A DNA stretch of 64,000 bases from an uncultured Alkalilimnicola sp. (lineage in GTDB: Bacteria; Pseudomonadota; Gammaproteobacteria; Nitrococcales; AK92). The notes under the pieces are model-generated. The model searched no databases and was not told the DNA's origin. It was given only the letters and a program-made list of their open reading frames with translations. The position numbers and the translations under genes are program-made. Of this stretch, positions 8,891-16,343 are shown in pieces. The stretch covers positions 1-64,000 of the forward strand of contig CALGAN010000093.1 in the NCBI GenBank assembly GCA_937951875.1, given 5' to 3'. Numbering within the stretch: the stretch's first letter is position 1; every line of letters begins with the position of its first letter.

Positions 8891-9927
8891 GACGCCTTCT
8901 CCCAAACCGGCGCGGTGCGACGGCGCGCCTCGACCTCGCCGAAGCGCGCGAACAGCTCGAGCAGCATCTTGCGCATCACCAGGCCGGGCTGGTCCGAGGG
9001 CATGTGCCGCTCCTCGCCGCTGGTGGCGTCGAGCGGCGCGTCGCTGTCGGTGCTCTCCAGCACCCGCTTGTCCTCCTCGGTGACCTGGCGGTCGAAGGCG
9101 ATGATCTCCGCCGCCGGCGCCTCCTCCTCGGTGTCGTTGCGGTAGGCCCACTGGCAGATCATCGAGTGGTCGTCGTCGATCGGCGTGGCGTAGGTGACGA
9201 TGGCGTGCACCAGGCCATTGGGATAGCGGATGTGCAGCTTGCGGCCGAACGGCATGAACCAGTCGCTGGTCATGTGCCGGTCGGTGGTATCGCTGTCCAT
9301 CTTCAGCAGCTTCTTCTGCAGGCCGGGGTTGTTGACCGGCGCGACCGCGCGGAAACGGAAACCGTACTCGCGCTGCTCGATGCTGAGCTTGGCCGGAACG
9401 GGCTTGTCGTACTGCCCGAAGGTGGCGCGGTGGACGAAGCTGAAGTGGGCGTTGTCGAAGGAGTTCTCCATCAGCCGCAGGCCGGAGACCTTCCACACTT
9501 CGTAGAACTGATGGATGACGCGGTAACCGGGCTCGGCCGCCTCGGGGAGGTCCGGGATCGGGGCGAGCGGCTCGTCCAGGCATACCCAGGCGTAGCCGTA
9601 GCGCTCCTCGGCGCGGAAGGCCCGCACCTTGGCGCGGTCGGTCGGCTTGTCGGGCGTCTGCGGAATCCGGGTGCAGGCGCCGCTGCCGTCGAACGACCAG
9701 CCGTGATACGGGCAGACCACATCGTCGCCCTCGACCCAGCCCAGCGAGAGCTTGGCGCTGCGGTGAGCGCAGCGGTCCTCGACGGCGTGGGGGCGGCCGG
9801 CGGAATCGAGCCATAGCACCAGATTCTCGCCCAGCAGGCGGAACGGCTTGGGGCCGTCCTGCAGGCGGCTCATGGGAATCACGGGGTACCAGAAACGACG
9901 CAGCGTCGGTTGTTGCGTCACGAGCAT
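8887..9927 (-). CDS. Rieske 2Fe-2S oxygenase (first gene of purine operon)
   Basis: A 346-residue Rieske oxygenase. The cluster ligands are C53-x-H55 and C72-x2-H75. The mononuclear iron motif is ENSFDNAHFSFVH with D158, H161 and H166. It is first in the operon 9927-4366 (Rieske, deaminase, 2OG oxygenase, MFS, Rieske). A TGTATACA operator and a sigma-54 promoter lie 108-136 bp before its ATG. No reductase is encoded in the operon. Family precedents for purines are HpxD and NdmA/B. I propose a purine-ring hydroxylase but cannot say which carbon it attacks. Confidence 0.87.
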   Translation of the reverse strand: MLVTQQPTLRRFWYPVIPMSRLQDGPKPFRLLGENLVLWLDSAGRPHAVEDRCAHRSAKLSLGWVEGDDVVCPYHGWSFDGSGACTRIPQTPDKPTDRAKVRAFRAEERYGYAWVCLDEPLAPIPDLPEAAEPGYRVIHQFYEVWKVSGLRLMENSFDNAHFSFVHRATFGQYDKPVPAKLSIEQREYGFRFRAVAPVNNPGLQKKLLKMDSDTTDRHMTSDWFMPFGRKLHIRYPNGLVHAIVTYATPIDDDHSMICQWAYRNDTEEEAPAAEIIAFDRQVTEEDKRVLESTDSDAPLDATSGEERHMPSDQPGLVMRKMLLELFARFGEVEARRRTAPVWEKAS

Positions 9928-10034
9928 GGCGGTTTCTCCTCGAAAGGCAGCCCCCGCCCGTCCGGGCCGGCTTGTCCTCGTTGCTTGTCACGGATATCGG
10001 TCAGGCCGTGGGCACGACGCCTGTGCATACAGCC

Positions 10035-10044
10035 TTGTATACAG
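10035..10044. promoter_or_regulatory. TTGTATACAG operator of the Rieske operon
   Basis: An 8-bp core TGTATACA with symmetric half-sites fits the FCD-GntR pattern (TnGT-N-ACnA). It ends 4 bp downstream, in transcriptional sense, of the sigma-54 element at 10048-10063, covering the expected start site. A related imperfect copy CTGTGCATACAG lies at 10021-10032. Confidence 0.75.
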
Positions 10045-10047
10045 ATC

Positions 10048-10063
10048 TGCATCAAGCGTGCCA
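10048..10063 (-). promoter_or_regulatory. Sigma-54 promoter of the Rieske/deaminase operon
   Basis: The minus strand reads TGGCACGCTTGATGCA. The -24 half is perfect; the -12 half has ATGC for TTGC; GG-N10-GC spacing is exact. The predicted start is near 10037, inside the TGTATACA operator, about 110 bp before the first ATG. Confidence 0.7.
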
Positions 10064-10237
10064 TGCTCCTTCACTCGCCAAGAGAACGCGCCGAATCAGC
10101 GACTTGCGGCAGTCGGCATGGCCGGCTCGGGCGATACCCGCGCCAAGGTGGGGCGGCAGTGCGCACCACGGTTGGGCATGCGCCAAACGAAAAGGCCGGC
10201 AGGATGCTGCCGGCCCGGGTCAAGCGCGATACGCCGT

Positions 10238-11263
10238 TTACGGCAGAACGGGCGGGTTGGGGAGGAACTCGAGGGAGTAGGCCTTCTTGTAATCCAGATC
10301 CTTGGGGACCATGCCCGCTTCGGCCATGAAGTCGAAGGTCGCCTTCCAGCGCGCGTCGGTCATCACGCCGATGCCCTGGGTGGTGGCGTCGCCGCCGGTA
10401 ACCAGCGCGAACTCCTTCATCTTGGCGATGCCGAAGGCGATCTGCTCGTCGGTCATCTGCGGGTTGTCCTTCTTGATCAGCTCGTTGCCCGGCGCCGGGT
10501 TCTCGAAGTAGCTCTTCCAGCCCTCCATCGAGGCCTGCACGAAGCGACGGATCACGTCCGGCTTCTTCTCGATCATCGCCCGCGTGGTTTCCAACGTCTG
10601 GGCGTACGGCGGGTAGCCGTACTGCGCGAACAGGAAGATGCTCGGCTTCACCCCGCCCTGCTCCATGGCGAACGGCTCGGAGGTGACGTAGCCCTGCTGC
10701 ACCACGGTCTTGTCGGCCAGGAAGGGGGCGACGCTGAAGGTGTAGGGGCGGATCATGTCGTCGGTGAAGCCGAAGGTGGCCTTCAACCAGGGCCAGAAGG
10801 TCTGCTGGGCGCCGGAGAACACGTACACCGGCTTGCCCTTGATCTCCTCCAGCGACTTCACGTGCGGATGCGCCAGCAGCGCCTGCGGGTCGCTCTGGAA
10901 CGGCGCGGCGACGGTGACCACCGGCAGCCCTTCCTTGACGCTGTTAATGGCGCGGATGGGATAGCCCATGATGATGTCGTTCTGCCCGGCCAGCAGCAGC
11001 TGCAGGGTGTTCACCTGCGGGCCGCCCATGGTGATAGTCACGTCCAGCCCGTACTTCTCGTAGATGCCGGTGGCCTTGGCCTGGTAGAAGCCGCCGTGCT
11101 CAGCCTGGGCGAACCAGTTGGTGCCGAAGGTGACCTTGGTGAGCTTCTCGGCGGCGCCCGCCTGGCCGGCCGCCAGCACGCCGGCGACCACGGCCAGACC
11201 GCCGGCAGCCGCACGCAATGCCTTGAACGCGGCATTGATTCCCACTCGACCGTTCTCTCTCAT
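10238..11263 (-). CDS. ABC transporter substrate-binding protein, NMT1/THI5-like
   Basis: A 341-residue periplasmic binding protein of the NitT/TauT/THI5 group. A signal peptide covers about residues 1-38 (ending AGQAGAA), followed by TNWFAQAEHGGFYQAKATG, typical of THI5-like solute receptors. The ATG at 11263 is preceded by GGGAG. There is no ATPase or permease next to it; the nearest matching pair is at 34991-36581. It has its own TGTATACA operator and sigma-54 promoter, so it belongs to the purine regulon and may bind a purine or pyrimidine-like ligand (inference). Confidence 0.85.
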   Translation of the reverse strand: MRENGRVGINAAFKALRAAAGGLAVVAGVLAAGQAGAAEKLTKVTFGTNWFAQAEHGGFYQAKATGIYEKYGLDVTITMGGPQVNTLQLLLAGQNDIIMGYPIRAINSVKEGLPVVTVAAPFQSDPQALLAHPHVKSLEEIKGKPVYVFSGAQQTFWPWLKATFGFTDDMIRPYTFSVAPFLADKTVVQQGYVTSEPFAMEQGGVKPSIFLFAQYGYPPYAQTLETTRAMIEKKPDVIRRFVQASMEGWKSYFENPAPGNELIKKDNPQMTDEQIAFGIAKMKEFALVTGGDATTQGIGVMTDARWKATFDFMAEAGMVPKDLDYKKAYSLEFLPNPPVLP

Positions 11264-11346
11264 CGTTGTGCTCCCAGAGTTGCGCATGAAGGCCCGCAGG
11301 CCGTCGTCGGAATCCGATCTCCCCGCCACGGCCGCCGCGAGGCGGC

Positions 11347-11356
11347 TGTATACAGG
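11347..11356. promoter_or_regulatory. CTGTATACAG operator of the THI5-like receptor gene
   Basis: A perfect 10-bp palindrome containing TGTATACA, 84 bp before the ATG at 11263. It lies just downstream of the predicted start site of the sigma-54 promoter at 11376-11391, a position suited to repression. Confidence 0.75.
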
Positions 11357-11375
11357 GAGATGTCCACAGCGATGA

Positions 11376-11391
11376 GCAAGCTGTGTGCCAA
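11376..11391 (-). promoter_or_regulatory. Sigma-54 promoter of the THI5-like receptor gene
   Basis: The minus strand reads TGGCACACAGCTTGCT, matching every fixed position of TGGCACRNNNNTTGCW. The predicted start is near 11365. Confidence 0.82.
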
Positions 11392-11612
11392 TGCTCGCCG
11401 AGCCCGCGTCCCGGCTCGTTTTCGCCCCTCCCGACCGCCGCGGCCGGCGCCGCCCGGGCGGTCGCCGCCGCACCGGGCTGGCGCACGCGAGCGCCGATCG
11501 GCACCCAAACGGCTCGCGCAGAGCCGTTGATCCACCGGCGAGGGACCACACTTTGGGCGGGCGGGCGCGGCGGCGGCTGCGCCCGGTTGGGAAGGATCAG
11601 GAGAGCAGAGTC

Positions 11613-12023
11613 ATGTCAGTCGTGTATCACGCCCTCGCCCGCCGCGCCCTGCCGAGCCTGGTAGGCGCGTTGGCGCTCGCCGCGGCCGGCGCGGGCATGG
11701 CGGCCGGCGCCGACCGGGCGCCGCCCTCCCCCTACGCCGATTCGGCCGCCGTCTACCCCGGCGATCCGCGGGCCGATCCGACGCGCATCAGCCCGGATCT
11801 GCGCAGCGACAGCGGCGCGCGGCGCGCCTCGCTGACCACGGCGATGAGCGAACAAGCCGACGTCTATGCCGGTGACCCGCGTCCCCGCCAAGCCGAGCGG
11901 CGCGGCGTCGCCGTCGGCACCGACGTTTCGCGGACGATCCCGGCGCAGACGCCGATGAGCGAGCAGGCCGACGTCTACGCTGGCGACCCGCGGGTGAGCG
12001 AGGTGGGCGCGGGCAGCGGCTGA
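11613..12023 (+). CDS. Small exported protein with VYxGDPR repeats, unknown function
   Basis: A 136-residue protein that I do not recognise. An N-terminal hydrophobic segment (about residues 12-32, LPSLVGALALAAAGAGMAAG) looks like a signal peptide. The mature part is short, charged and probably disordered. It carries three related units: AVYPGDPRAD at about 46, then SEQADVYAGDPR at about 79 and again at about 116. AGGAGAG precedes the ATG at 11613. The gene lies between two operator-controlled genes of the purine regulon but has no such site of its own; it points right and converges with the quinone reductase gene. Confidence 0.6.
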   Translation: MSVVYHALARRALPSLVGALALAAAGAGMAAGADRAPPSPYADSAAVYPGDPRADPTRISPDLRSDSGARRASLTTAMSEQADVYAGDPRPRQAERRGVAVGTDVSRTIPAQTPMSEQADVYAGDPRVSEVGAGSG

Positions 12024-12036
12024 CGCGCGGTACGGG

Positions 12037-12699
12037 TTACGCCTCGGCGGCCCGCGCCGCCAGCTCCACCGAAGCCGGCTCCGGGCGCACCTGACCGGAG
12101 AGGCGGGCGACCCGTGCGCCCAGCGCACGAGCGATGGCCAGCTCGTCGTCGTCCACGCCGCGGCTGCCGTCGAAGCCGGTGACGGCCGAGGCGCCGTAGG
12201 GCGAGCCGCCTTTGCGGGTGCGCACCAGAGCCGGCACGCTGTGCGGCACGCCGACCAGGATCATGCCGTGCTGCAGGAACGGCAGCAGCAGCGACAGCAG
12301 GGTCATTTCGTTGCCCGAATGCATGCCGCCGGTGGAGGTGAACGCCGCGCCGACCTTGCCGATCAGCGCCCCCTGCCGCCACAGCGGCGCCACCTCGTCG
12401 ATGAAGGCGCGCAGTGGCGTGCTCATCAGCCCGTAGCGGGTGGGCGAGCCCCAGACGATGCCGTTGGCCCAGACCAGATCCTCGGCGCTGGCCTGGGGCA
12501 GCGCGCGGTACTCGGCCTGCGCTTGGCGATAGTCGTCCCGAGTCGTGTCCACGCTGAATTCCGGCTCCGCCAGGGCGACCCGCCGCAGCCGCACCTGCGC
12601 CCCCTCCTCGGCGGCGCCCTCGGCCACCGCTCGGGCCAGCGCCAGGGTGCTGCCGTAGCGCGAATCGCAGATCACACAGACGCGCTTGTCGTCGCTCAT
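12037..12699 (-). CDS. WrbA-like NAD(P)H:quinone oxidoreductase (flavodoxin fold)
   Basis: A 220-residue flavodoxin-fold protein. The FMN phosphate loop is D-S-R-Y-G-S-T (residues 13-19). GSPTRYG and TSTGGMHSGNE are WrbA-type motifs. WrbA enzymes reduce quinones by two electrons. The ATG at 12699 is preceded by AGGAG at proper spacing; a GTG one codon earlier is less likely. A TGTATACA operator directly abuts a sigma-54 promoter upstream, so it is co-regulated with purine breakdown. That suggests a link to redox load or to flavin/electron supply, which is not proven. Confidence 0.87.
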   Translation of the reverse strand: MSDDKRVCVICDSRYGSTLALARAVAEGAAEEGAQVRLRRVALAEPEFSVDTTRDDYRQAQAEYRALPQASAEDLVWANGIVWGSPTRYGLMSTPLRAFIDEVAPLWRQGALIGKVGAAFTSTGGMHSGNEMTLLSLLLPFLQHGMILVGVPHSVPALVRTRKGGSPYGASAVTGFDGSRGVDDDELAIARALGARVARLSGQVRPEPASVELAARAAEA

Positions 12700-12754
12700 C
12701 ACTCACTCCTCATGTCACCGAACGCCCGACCGCCGGTCCGGCGCCCGAACAAAA

Positions 12755-12764
12755 GTGTATACAG
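12755..12764. promoter_or_regulatory. GTGTATACAG operator of the quinone reductase gene
   Basis: TGTATACA core at 12756-12763, adjoining the -12 element of the sigma-54 promoter at 12764-12779 and overlapping the expected start site. Binding there should block transcription. Confidence 0.72.
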
Positions 12765-12779
12765 GCAACCTCCGTGCCA
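12764..12779 (-). promoter_or_regulatory. Sigma-54 promoter of the quinone reductase gene
   Basis: The minus strand reads TGGCACGGAGGTTGCC; only the last base departs from TGGCACRNNNNTTGCW. The predicted start is near 12753. Confidence 0.75.
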
Positions 12780-12952
12780 CCGTTCCAAAAAGCCTTGACC
12801 GCCGTCATCGGCGTGCGCGGGAACGGCTTCCGACCGCCTCACGCGAACCGTGCAGCGCACCATTTTGGTTCACATGCAACAACTTGGAGCACGACCGAAG
12901 AACCGAGCACCCCGTTTTCAAATGGCGCGCGACGGTTTATGGTGAACACATC

Positions 12953-12962
12953 CTGTATACAA
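12953..12962. promoter_or_regulatory. CTGTATACAA operator of guanine deaminase
   Basis: TGTATACA core 15 bp before the ATG at 12978. I see no sigma-54 element with correct GG-N10-GC spacing nearby, so this promoter is probably of the sigma-70 type. Confidence 0.72.
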
Positions 12963-12977
12963 ATCGGGGGCCGAACG

Positions 12978-14249
12978 ATGCTCGCCACCAGCGCCGAAGA
13001 TCTTCTGATCCGGGCCAGCGTGCTCAACCCGATCGATGCCGAGCGGTGGGACTTCCACCGCGACGGCGGCCTGCTCATCCGCGACGGGCGCATCGCCGCC
13101 GTTGGTCCCATTGAGCGCTTCGCGGGCACGCCCGCCAGCCGCGTGCTGGAGCTCGACGGCCTGTTGGTGCCAGGCTTCGTCGACGTGCACATCCACTGGG
13201 TGCAGCATCACGTGCGCGGCCGCTTCCAGATGGATCTGATGGAATGGCTGCGGGAGCACATCTGGCCGGAGGAGATCGGTTTCGCCGACCCGGCGTTCGC
13301 GCGGCGCCACGCCCAGGCGTTCTTCGCCGACCTCGCCCGCGCCGGCACCACCATGGGCATGGCCTATTCCAGCCCGCACGCCGAGGCGCTGCGCATCGCC
13401 GCCGACGCCGCGATCGGCGACTGGCTGCTCGGCAACTCGATCATGGAGAAATCCGCGCCCGAGCCGCTGTGCCGCGCCAGCCCGGACAACGCCGAGCAGG
13501 TCGCCCCGCTGCTGCAGGAGCTGGGCCGCGAGCGCTACGCCATCACCCCGCGCTTCGCCCTCAACTGCAGCGCCGAACTGATGCGCCAGCTCGGCGCGCT
13601 GGCGCGGCGCGAGCGCGCCTTCGTCCAGACCCATCTGGCGGAATCGCCGAACGAGATCCGCGAAGTGTGCGCCGCCTTTCCGGAGGCGAGCGACTACACC
13701 GACATCTACGACCGCGCGGGCCTGCTCACCCCGCGCACCGTCCTGGGGCACTGCATCCACCTGTCCGAGCGCGAGTACGCCACCCTGGCCGCGCGCGGCG
13801 CTTGGATCGCCCACTGCCCGAGCAGCAACGAGGCGCTCGATAGCGGCCTGATGAACCTGGCGGCGGTGCGCCACCACGGCATCCGCTACGCGCTGGCCTC
13901 CGACGTCGGCGCCGGCCCCAGCCACAGCATGCTGCACGTCATGCAGCGCTTCCTCGCCCTGCACCGCCGCGCCGGCGTCCCGGTCACGCCGCAGGAAGCG
14001 CTCTACGGCGCCACCCTGGCGGGCGCGCACTGCCTAGGCCGCGGCAACGAGGCCGGCAACTTCGCGCCCGGCAAGCGGGCGGATTTCGTACTGCTGCCGA
14101 AAACCGCGAGCACCACCTCGCCCGCCGGCTGGCTGGAGGAGCTGCTCACCGGCAGCACCGCCGAGCTGGAGCGGCGGCCGCTGCAAACCTGGATACGCGG
14201 CGAGCCGGTCGATTTCGCCGCGCTGGAGGCGGCAACCGAACCGGCGTAA
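12978..14249 (+). CDS. guaD: Guanine deaminase
   Basis: A 423-residue amidohydrolase converting guanine to xanthine and ammonia. Zn-site and substrate motifs: H71-I-H73 (VDVHIHWVQ), QTHLAESPNEI, GHCIHLSERE, HCPSSNEALDSGL and SDVGAGPSHSM. These fit GuaD rather than the 8-oxoguanine deaminase branch, which carries NTHHH. The start ATG at 12978 sits just after the TGTATACA operator. An in-frame upstream extension would run through the operator and is rejected. It is transcribed away from the quinone reductase gene and converges with uraD. Confidence 0.9.
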   Translation: MLATSAEDLLIRASVLNPIDAERWDFHRDGGLLIRDGRIAAVGPIERFAGTPASRVLELDGLLVPGFVDVHIHWVQHHVRGRFQMDLMEWLREHIWPEEIGFADPAFARRHAQAFFADLARAGTTMGMAYSSPHAEALRIAADAAIGDWLLGNSIMEKSAPEPLCRASPDNAEQVAPLLQELGRERYAITPRFALNCSAELMRQLGALARRERAFVQTHLAESPNEIREVCAAFPEASDYTDIYDRAGLLTPRTVLGHCIHLSEREYATLAARGAWIAHCPSSNEALDSGLMNLAAVRHHGIRYALASDVGAGPSHSMLHVMQRFLALHRRAGVPVTPQEALYGATLAGAHCLGRGNEAGNFAPGKRADFVLLPKTASTTSPAGWLEELLTGSTAELERRPLQTWIRGEPVDFAALEAATEPA

Positions 14250-14271
14250 GGCATTGCGCCTGGCCATGGGG

Positions 14272-14289
14272 CTAGACAGGGCGGTCGCT
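14272..14289. repeat. Short copy of the dispersed CTAGxCAGGGCGxTCGC repeat
   Basis: CTAGACAGGGCGGTCGCT resembles the inverse of 28203-28220. It lies in the 170-bp gap between the converging guaD and uraD genes. Confidence 0.4.
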
Positions 14290-14419
14290 GCCGCGTCCCG
14301 CCCTCGCGGGCCAGCGCATGCACCCACCGAACGTGTTTTGCCGTACGCGGCAACCGGCAGCTGAGCCGATGGCGTGAGCCATCCACCGCCGCTGCTCGCC
14401 CCCGCCCCGTTGTTCTGCC

Positions 14420-14953
14420 TCACCCCGCCCCGGCGCGCGCCAGCAGCCGCAGCAGGGCGATGCGGTTGACCTGCTCCACCGCGGTCGCCAGCTCGGTGTC
14501 GCGGTCGTTGCGCAAACGCCGCTCGAAGGCCTCCAGGATCTCGCGCCGGTGGCGGCCGCGCACCGCCATGATGAACGGAAAGCCGAAGCGCGCGCGGTAC
14601 GCCTCATTAAGACGCTGGAAGCGCGCGAATTCCTCGGGGCTGCATTGATCCAGCCCCGCCCCCGCCTGCTCGGCGCTGGAGTCCGCGGTCAGTTCGCCGC
14701 GGATCGCCGCCTTGCCGGCCAGATCCGGGTGAGCGCGCAGCACCTCCAGCTGCCGTTCGCGGTCGGCGGCGGTGAACACCGCCGCCAGCTTCGCCGCCAG
14801 CCCCTCCGCCGTATCGGCTTCGGGCCCCAGCCCCGCCGCGTGAGCGAGCCGGGCGATCCAGGGCGAGTGCTCGTAGACGTCGCCGTAGGCGGCGACGAAG
14901 GCGTCCGCGTCCAAGCCGCTGGGGCGCGGGTCAAGCATGTGCCGGTCAGCCAT
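14420..14953 (-). CDS. uraD: 2-oxo-4-hydroxy-4-carboxy-5-ureidoimidazoline decarboxylase
   Basis: A 177-residue OHCU decarboxylase, which turns the hydrolysis product of 5-hydroxyisourate into S-allantoin. The catalytic His is H75 in RAHPDLAGK. The conserved EFxRFxxLNxAYxxRFGFPFI region follows at about 126-146. It overlaps the puuE 3' end by 8 bp and shares its transcript. It acts between UraH and PuuE. Confidence 0.93.
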   Translation of the reverse strand: MADRHMLDPRPSGLDADAFVAAYGDVYEHSPWIARLAHAAGLGPEADTAEGLAAKLAAVFTAADRERQLEVLRAHPDLAGKAAIRGELTADSSAEQAGAGLDQCSPEEFARFQRLNEAYRARFGFPFIMAVRGRHRREILEAFERRLRNDRDTELATAVEQVNRIALLRLLARAGAG

Positions 14954-15851
14954 GGTGCTCCATCCAGTGACGGGCGATGTCGATGCGGCGGGCGAACCAC
15001 ACCTGGTCGTGGGAACGGACGTATTTCAGGAAGCGCTCCAGCGCCGCCGCCCGGCCCGGCCGCCCCACCAGCCGGCAGTGCAGACCGATCGACAGCATGC
15101 GCGGCTGCTCGGCCCCTTCCTGGTAGAGGAAATCGAAAGCGTCGCGCAGGTAGGCGAAGAACTGATCGCCGCTGTTGAAGCCGCCGGGGCTGGCGAAGCG
15201 CATGTCGTTGGCGTCGAGGGTGTAGGGCACGACCAGATGACGCTTGCCCTCCACCTCGGTCCAGAACGGCAGCTCGTCGCTGTAGTCGTCGGCGTCGTAC
15301 AGGAAGCCACCGTGCGCCACCACCAGCCGGCGGGTGTTGGGGCTGGTGCGGCCGGTGTACCAGCCCAGGGGTGGGCTGCCGGCGGCGCGGGTGAGGGCCT
15401 CCACCGCGCGGGCGATGTGCTCGGCCTCGACCGACTCGGGCACGTACTGATAGTCGATCCAGCGGTAGCCGTGGCTACAGATCTCGTGCCCCTCGCGCAC
15501 CATGGCGCGGATCGCCTCGGGGTAGCGCTCGGCCGCCATGCCCACGGCGAAGATGGTCAGCGGAATCTCATAGCGGCGGAACAGCCGCAGCAACCGCCAC
15601 ACCCCGACCCGGCTGCCGTACTCGTAGATCGACTCCATGCTCATGTGCCGCACGCCCAGCCGGGCGTCGGCGCCGATCATCTCCGATAGGAACGCCTCGG
15701 AGGCGCGGTCGCCGTGGAGGATGCAGTTCTCGCCGCCCTCCTCGTAATTCAACACGAACTGCACGGCCACCCGCGCGCCGCCCGGCCAACGCGGGTCGGG
15801 CGGGTTCGCGCCGTAGCCGATGAGATCTCGGGGATAGGCCCGGGGATCCAT
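14946..15851 (-). CDS. puuE: Allantoinase PuuE (polysaccharide deacetylase fold)
   Basis: A 301-residue metal-independent-type allantoinase that opens allantoin to allantoate. N-terminal DLIGYGANPPDPRWPGGARV and the VLNYEEGGE and SHGYRWIDYQ segments are diagnostic of PuuE. It is the first gene of a puuE-uraD operon that diverges from uraH. The 106-bp intergenic region contains two palindromic operators. Confidence 0.93.
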   Translation of the reverse strand: MDPRAYPRDLIGYGANPPDPRWPGGARVAVQFVLNYEEGGENCILHGDRASEAFLSEMIGADARLGVRHMSMESIYEYGSRVGVWRLLRLFRRYEIPLTIFAVGMAAERYPEAIRAMVREGHEICSHGYRWIDYQYVPESVEAEHIARAVEALTRAAGSPPLGWYTGRTSPNTRRLVVAHGGFLYDADDYSDELPFWTEVEGKRHLVVPYTLDANDMRFASPGGFNSGDQFFAYLRDAFDFLYQEGAEQPRMLSIGLHCRLVGRPGRAAALERFLKYVRSHDQVWFARRIDIARHWMEHHG

Positions 15852-15882
15852 GGTGACAACTCCTGTTCAACTTCTCTATTGC

Positions 15883-15896
15883 TTTTGTATACAAAA
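15883..15896. promoter_or_regulatory. 14-bp palindrome TTTTGTATACAAAA between puuE and uraH
   Basis: The longest exact form of the purine-regulon operator, centred between the divergent puuE and uraH genes, so one protein could control both. Confidence 0.85.
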
Positions 15897-15902
15897 CTGT
15901 TG

Positions 15903-15922
15903 TGTCATTGTCGACAATGACA
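15903..15922. promoter_or_regulatory. 20-bp perfect palindrome with TTGT-CG-ACAA core
   Basis: TGTCATTGTCGACAATGACA is symmetric over all 20 bases. Its inner TTGTCGACAA keeps the half-sites of TTGTATACAA but has CG at the centre. The centres of the two palindromes are 23 bp apart, about two helical turns. It may be a second site for the FCD-GntR protein or a site for another dimeric regulator. Confidence 0.7.
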
Positions 15923-15957
15923 ACACCCATTCCTCGGTCGCCATGCGGGAGCAAGCG

Positions 15958-16311
15958 ATGAGCCGCCTTACCACACACGTACTCGATACCGCCTCGGGCC
16001 GCCCCGCCGCCGACCTGCGCATTCGCTTGTCGCGGCTGGAGGACGGACAGGAACTGCCGTTGGGGGAATGCAAGACCAATGCCGACGGCCGCTGCGATTG
16101 GCCGCTGTTGGAGGGCGAGGCGCTGCGCCCCGGCTGCTACCAGCTGGTGTTCGAGGTCGGCGCCTACTTCCGCGCCCAGGGCGTGGCGCTGCCGCAGCCG
16201 CCATTCCTCGACGAGGTGGTGGTGCGCTTCGGCGTCGCCGAGGCGGAGCAGCACTACCACGTGCCGCTGCTGGTTTCGCCATACGGTTACAGCACTTACC
16301 GCGGCAGCTGA
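15958..16311 (+). CDS. uraH: 5-hydroxyisourate hydrolase (transthyretin-like)
   Basis: A 117-residue HIU hydrolase. Diagnostic THVLDTASGRPA is at residues 6-17 and the C-terminus ends YRGS, the family signature. It hydrolyses 5-hydroxyisourate from PuuD to OHCU. ATG 15958 is preceded by GGGAG; an upstream in-frame ATG adds only five residues and is less likely. It leads the uraH-puuD-alc-allA operon. Confidence 0.95.
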   Translation: MSRLTTHVLDTASGRPAADLRIRLSRLEDGQELPLGECKTNADGRCDWPLLEGEALRPGCYQLVFEVGAYFRAQGVALPQPPFLDEVVVRFGVAEAEQHYHVPLLVSPYGYSTYRGS

Positions 16312-16343
16312 CGGGACATCGAGGCGTTAGCGGGGGAACGGAA

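Noticed and set aside
12774..12977. N-terminal extension of guaD from an upstream in-frame ATG
   Set aside because: It would translate through the operator and adds 68 residues with no family similarity; the family N-terminus begins at 12978.
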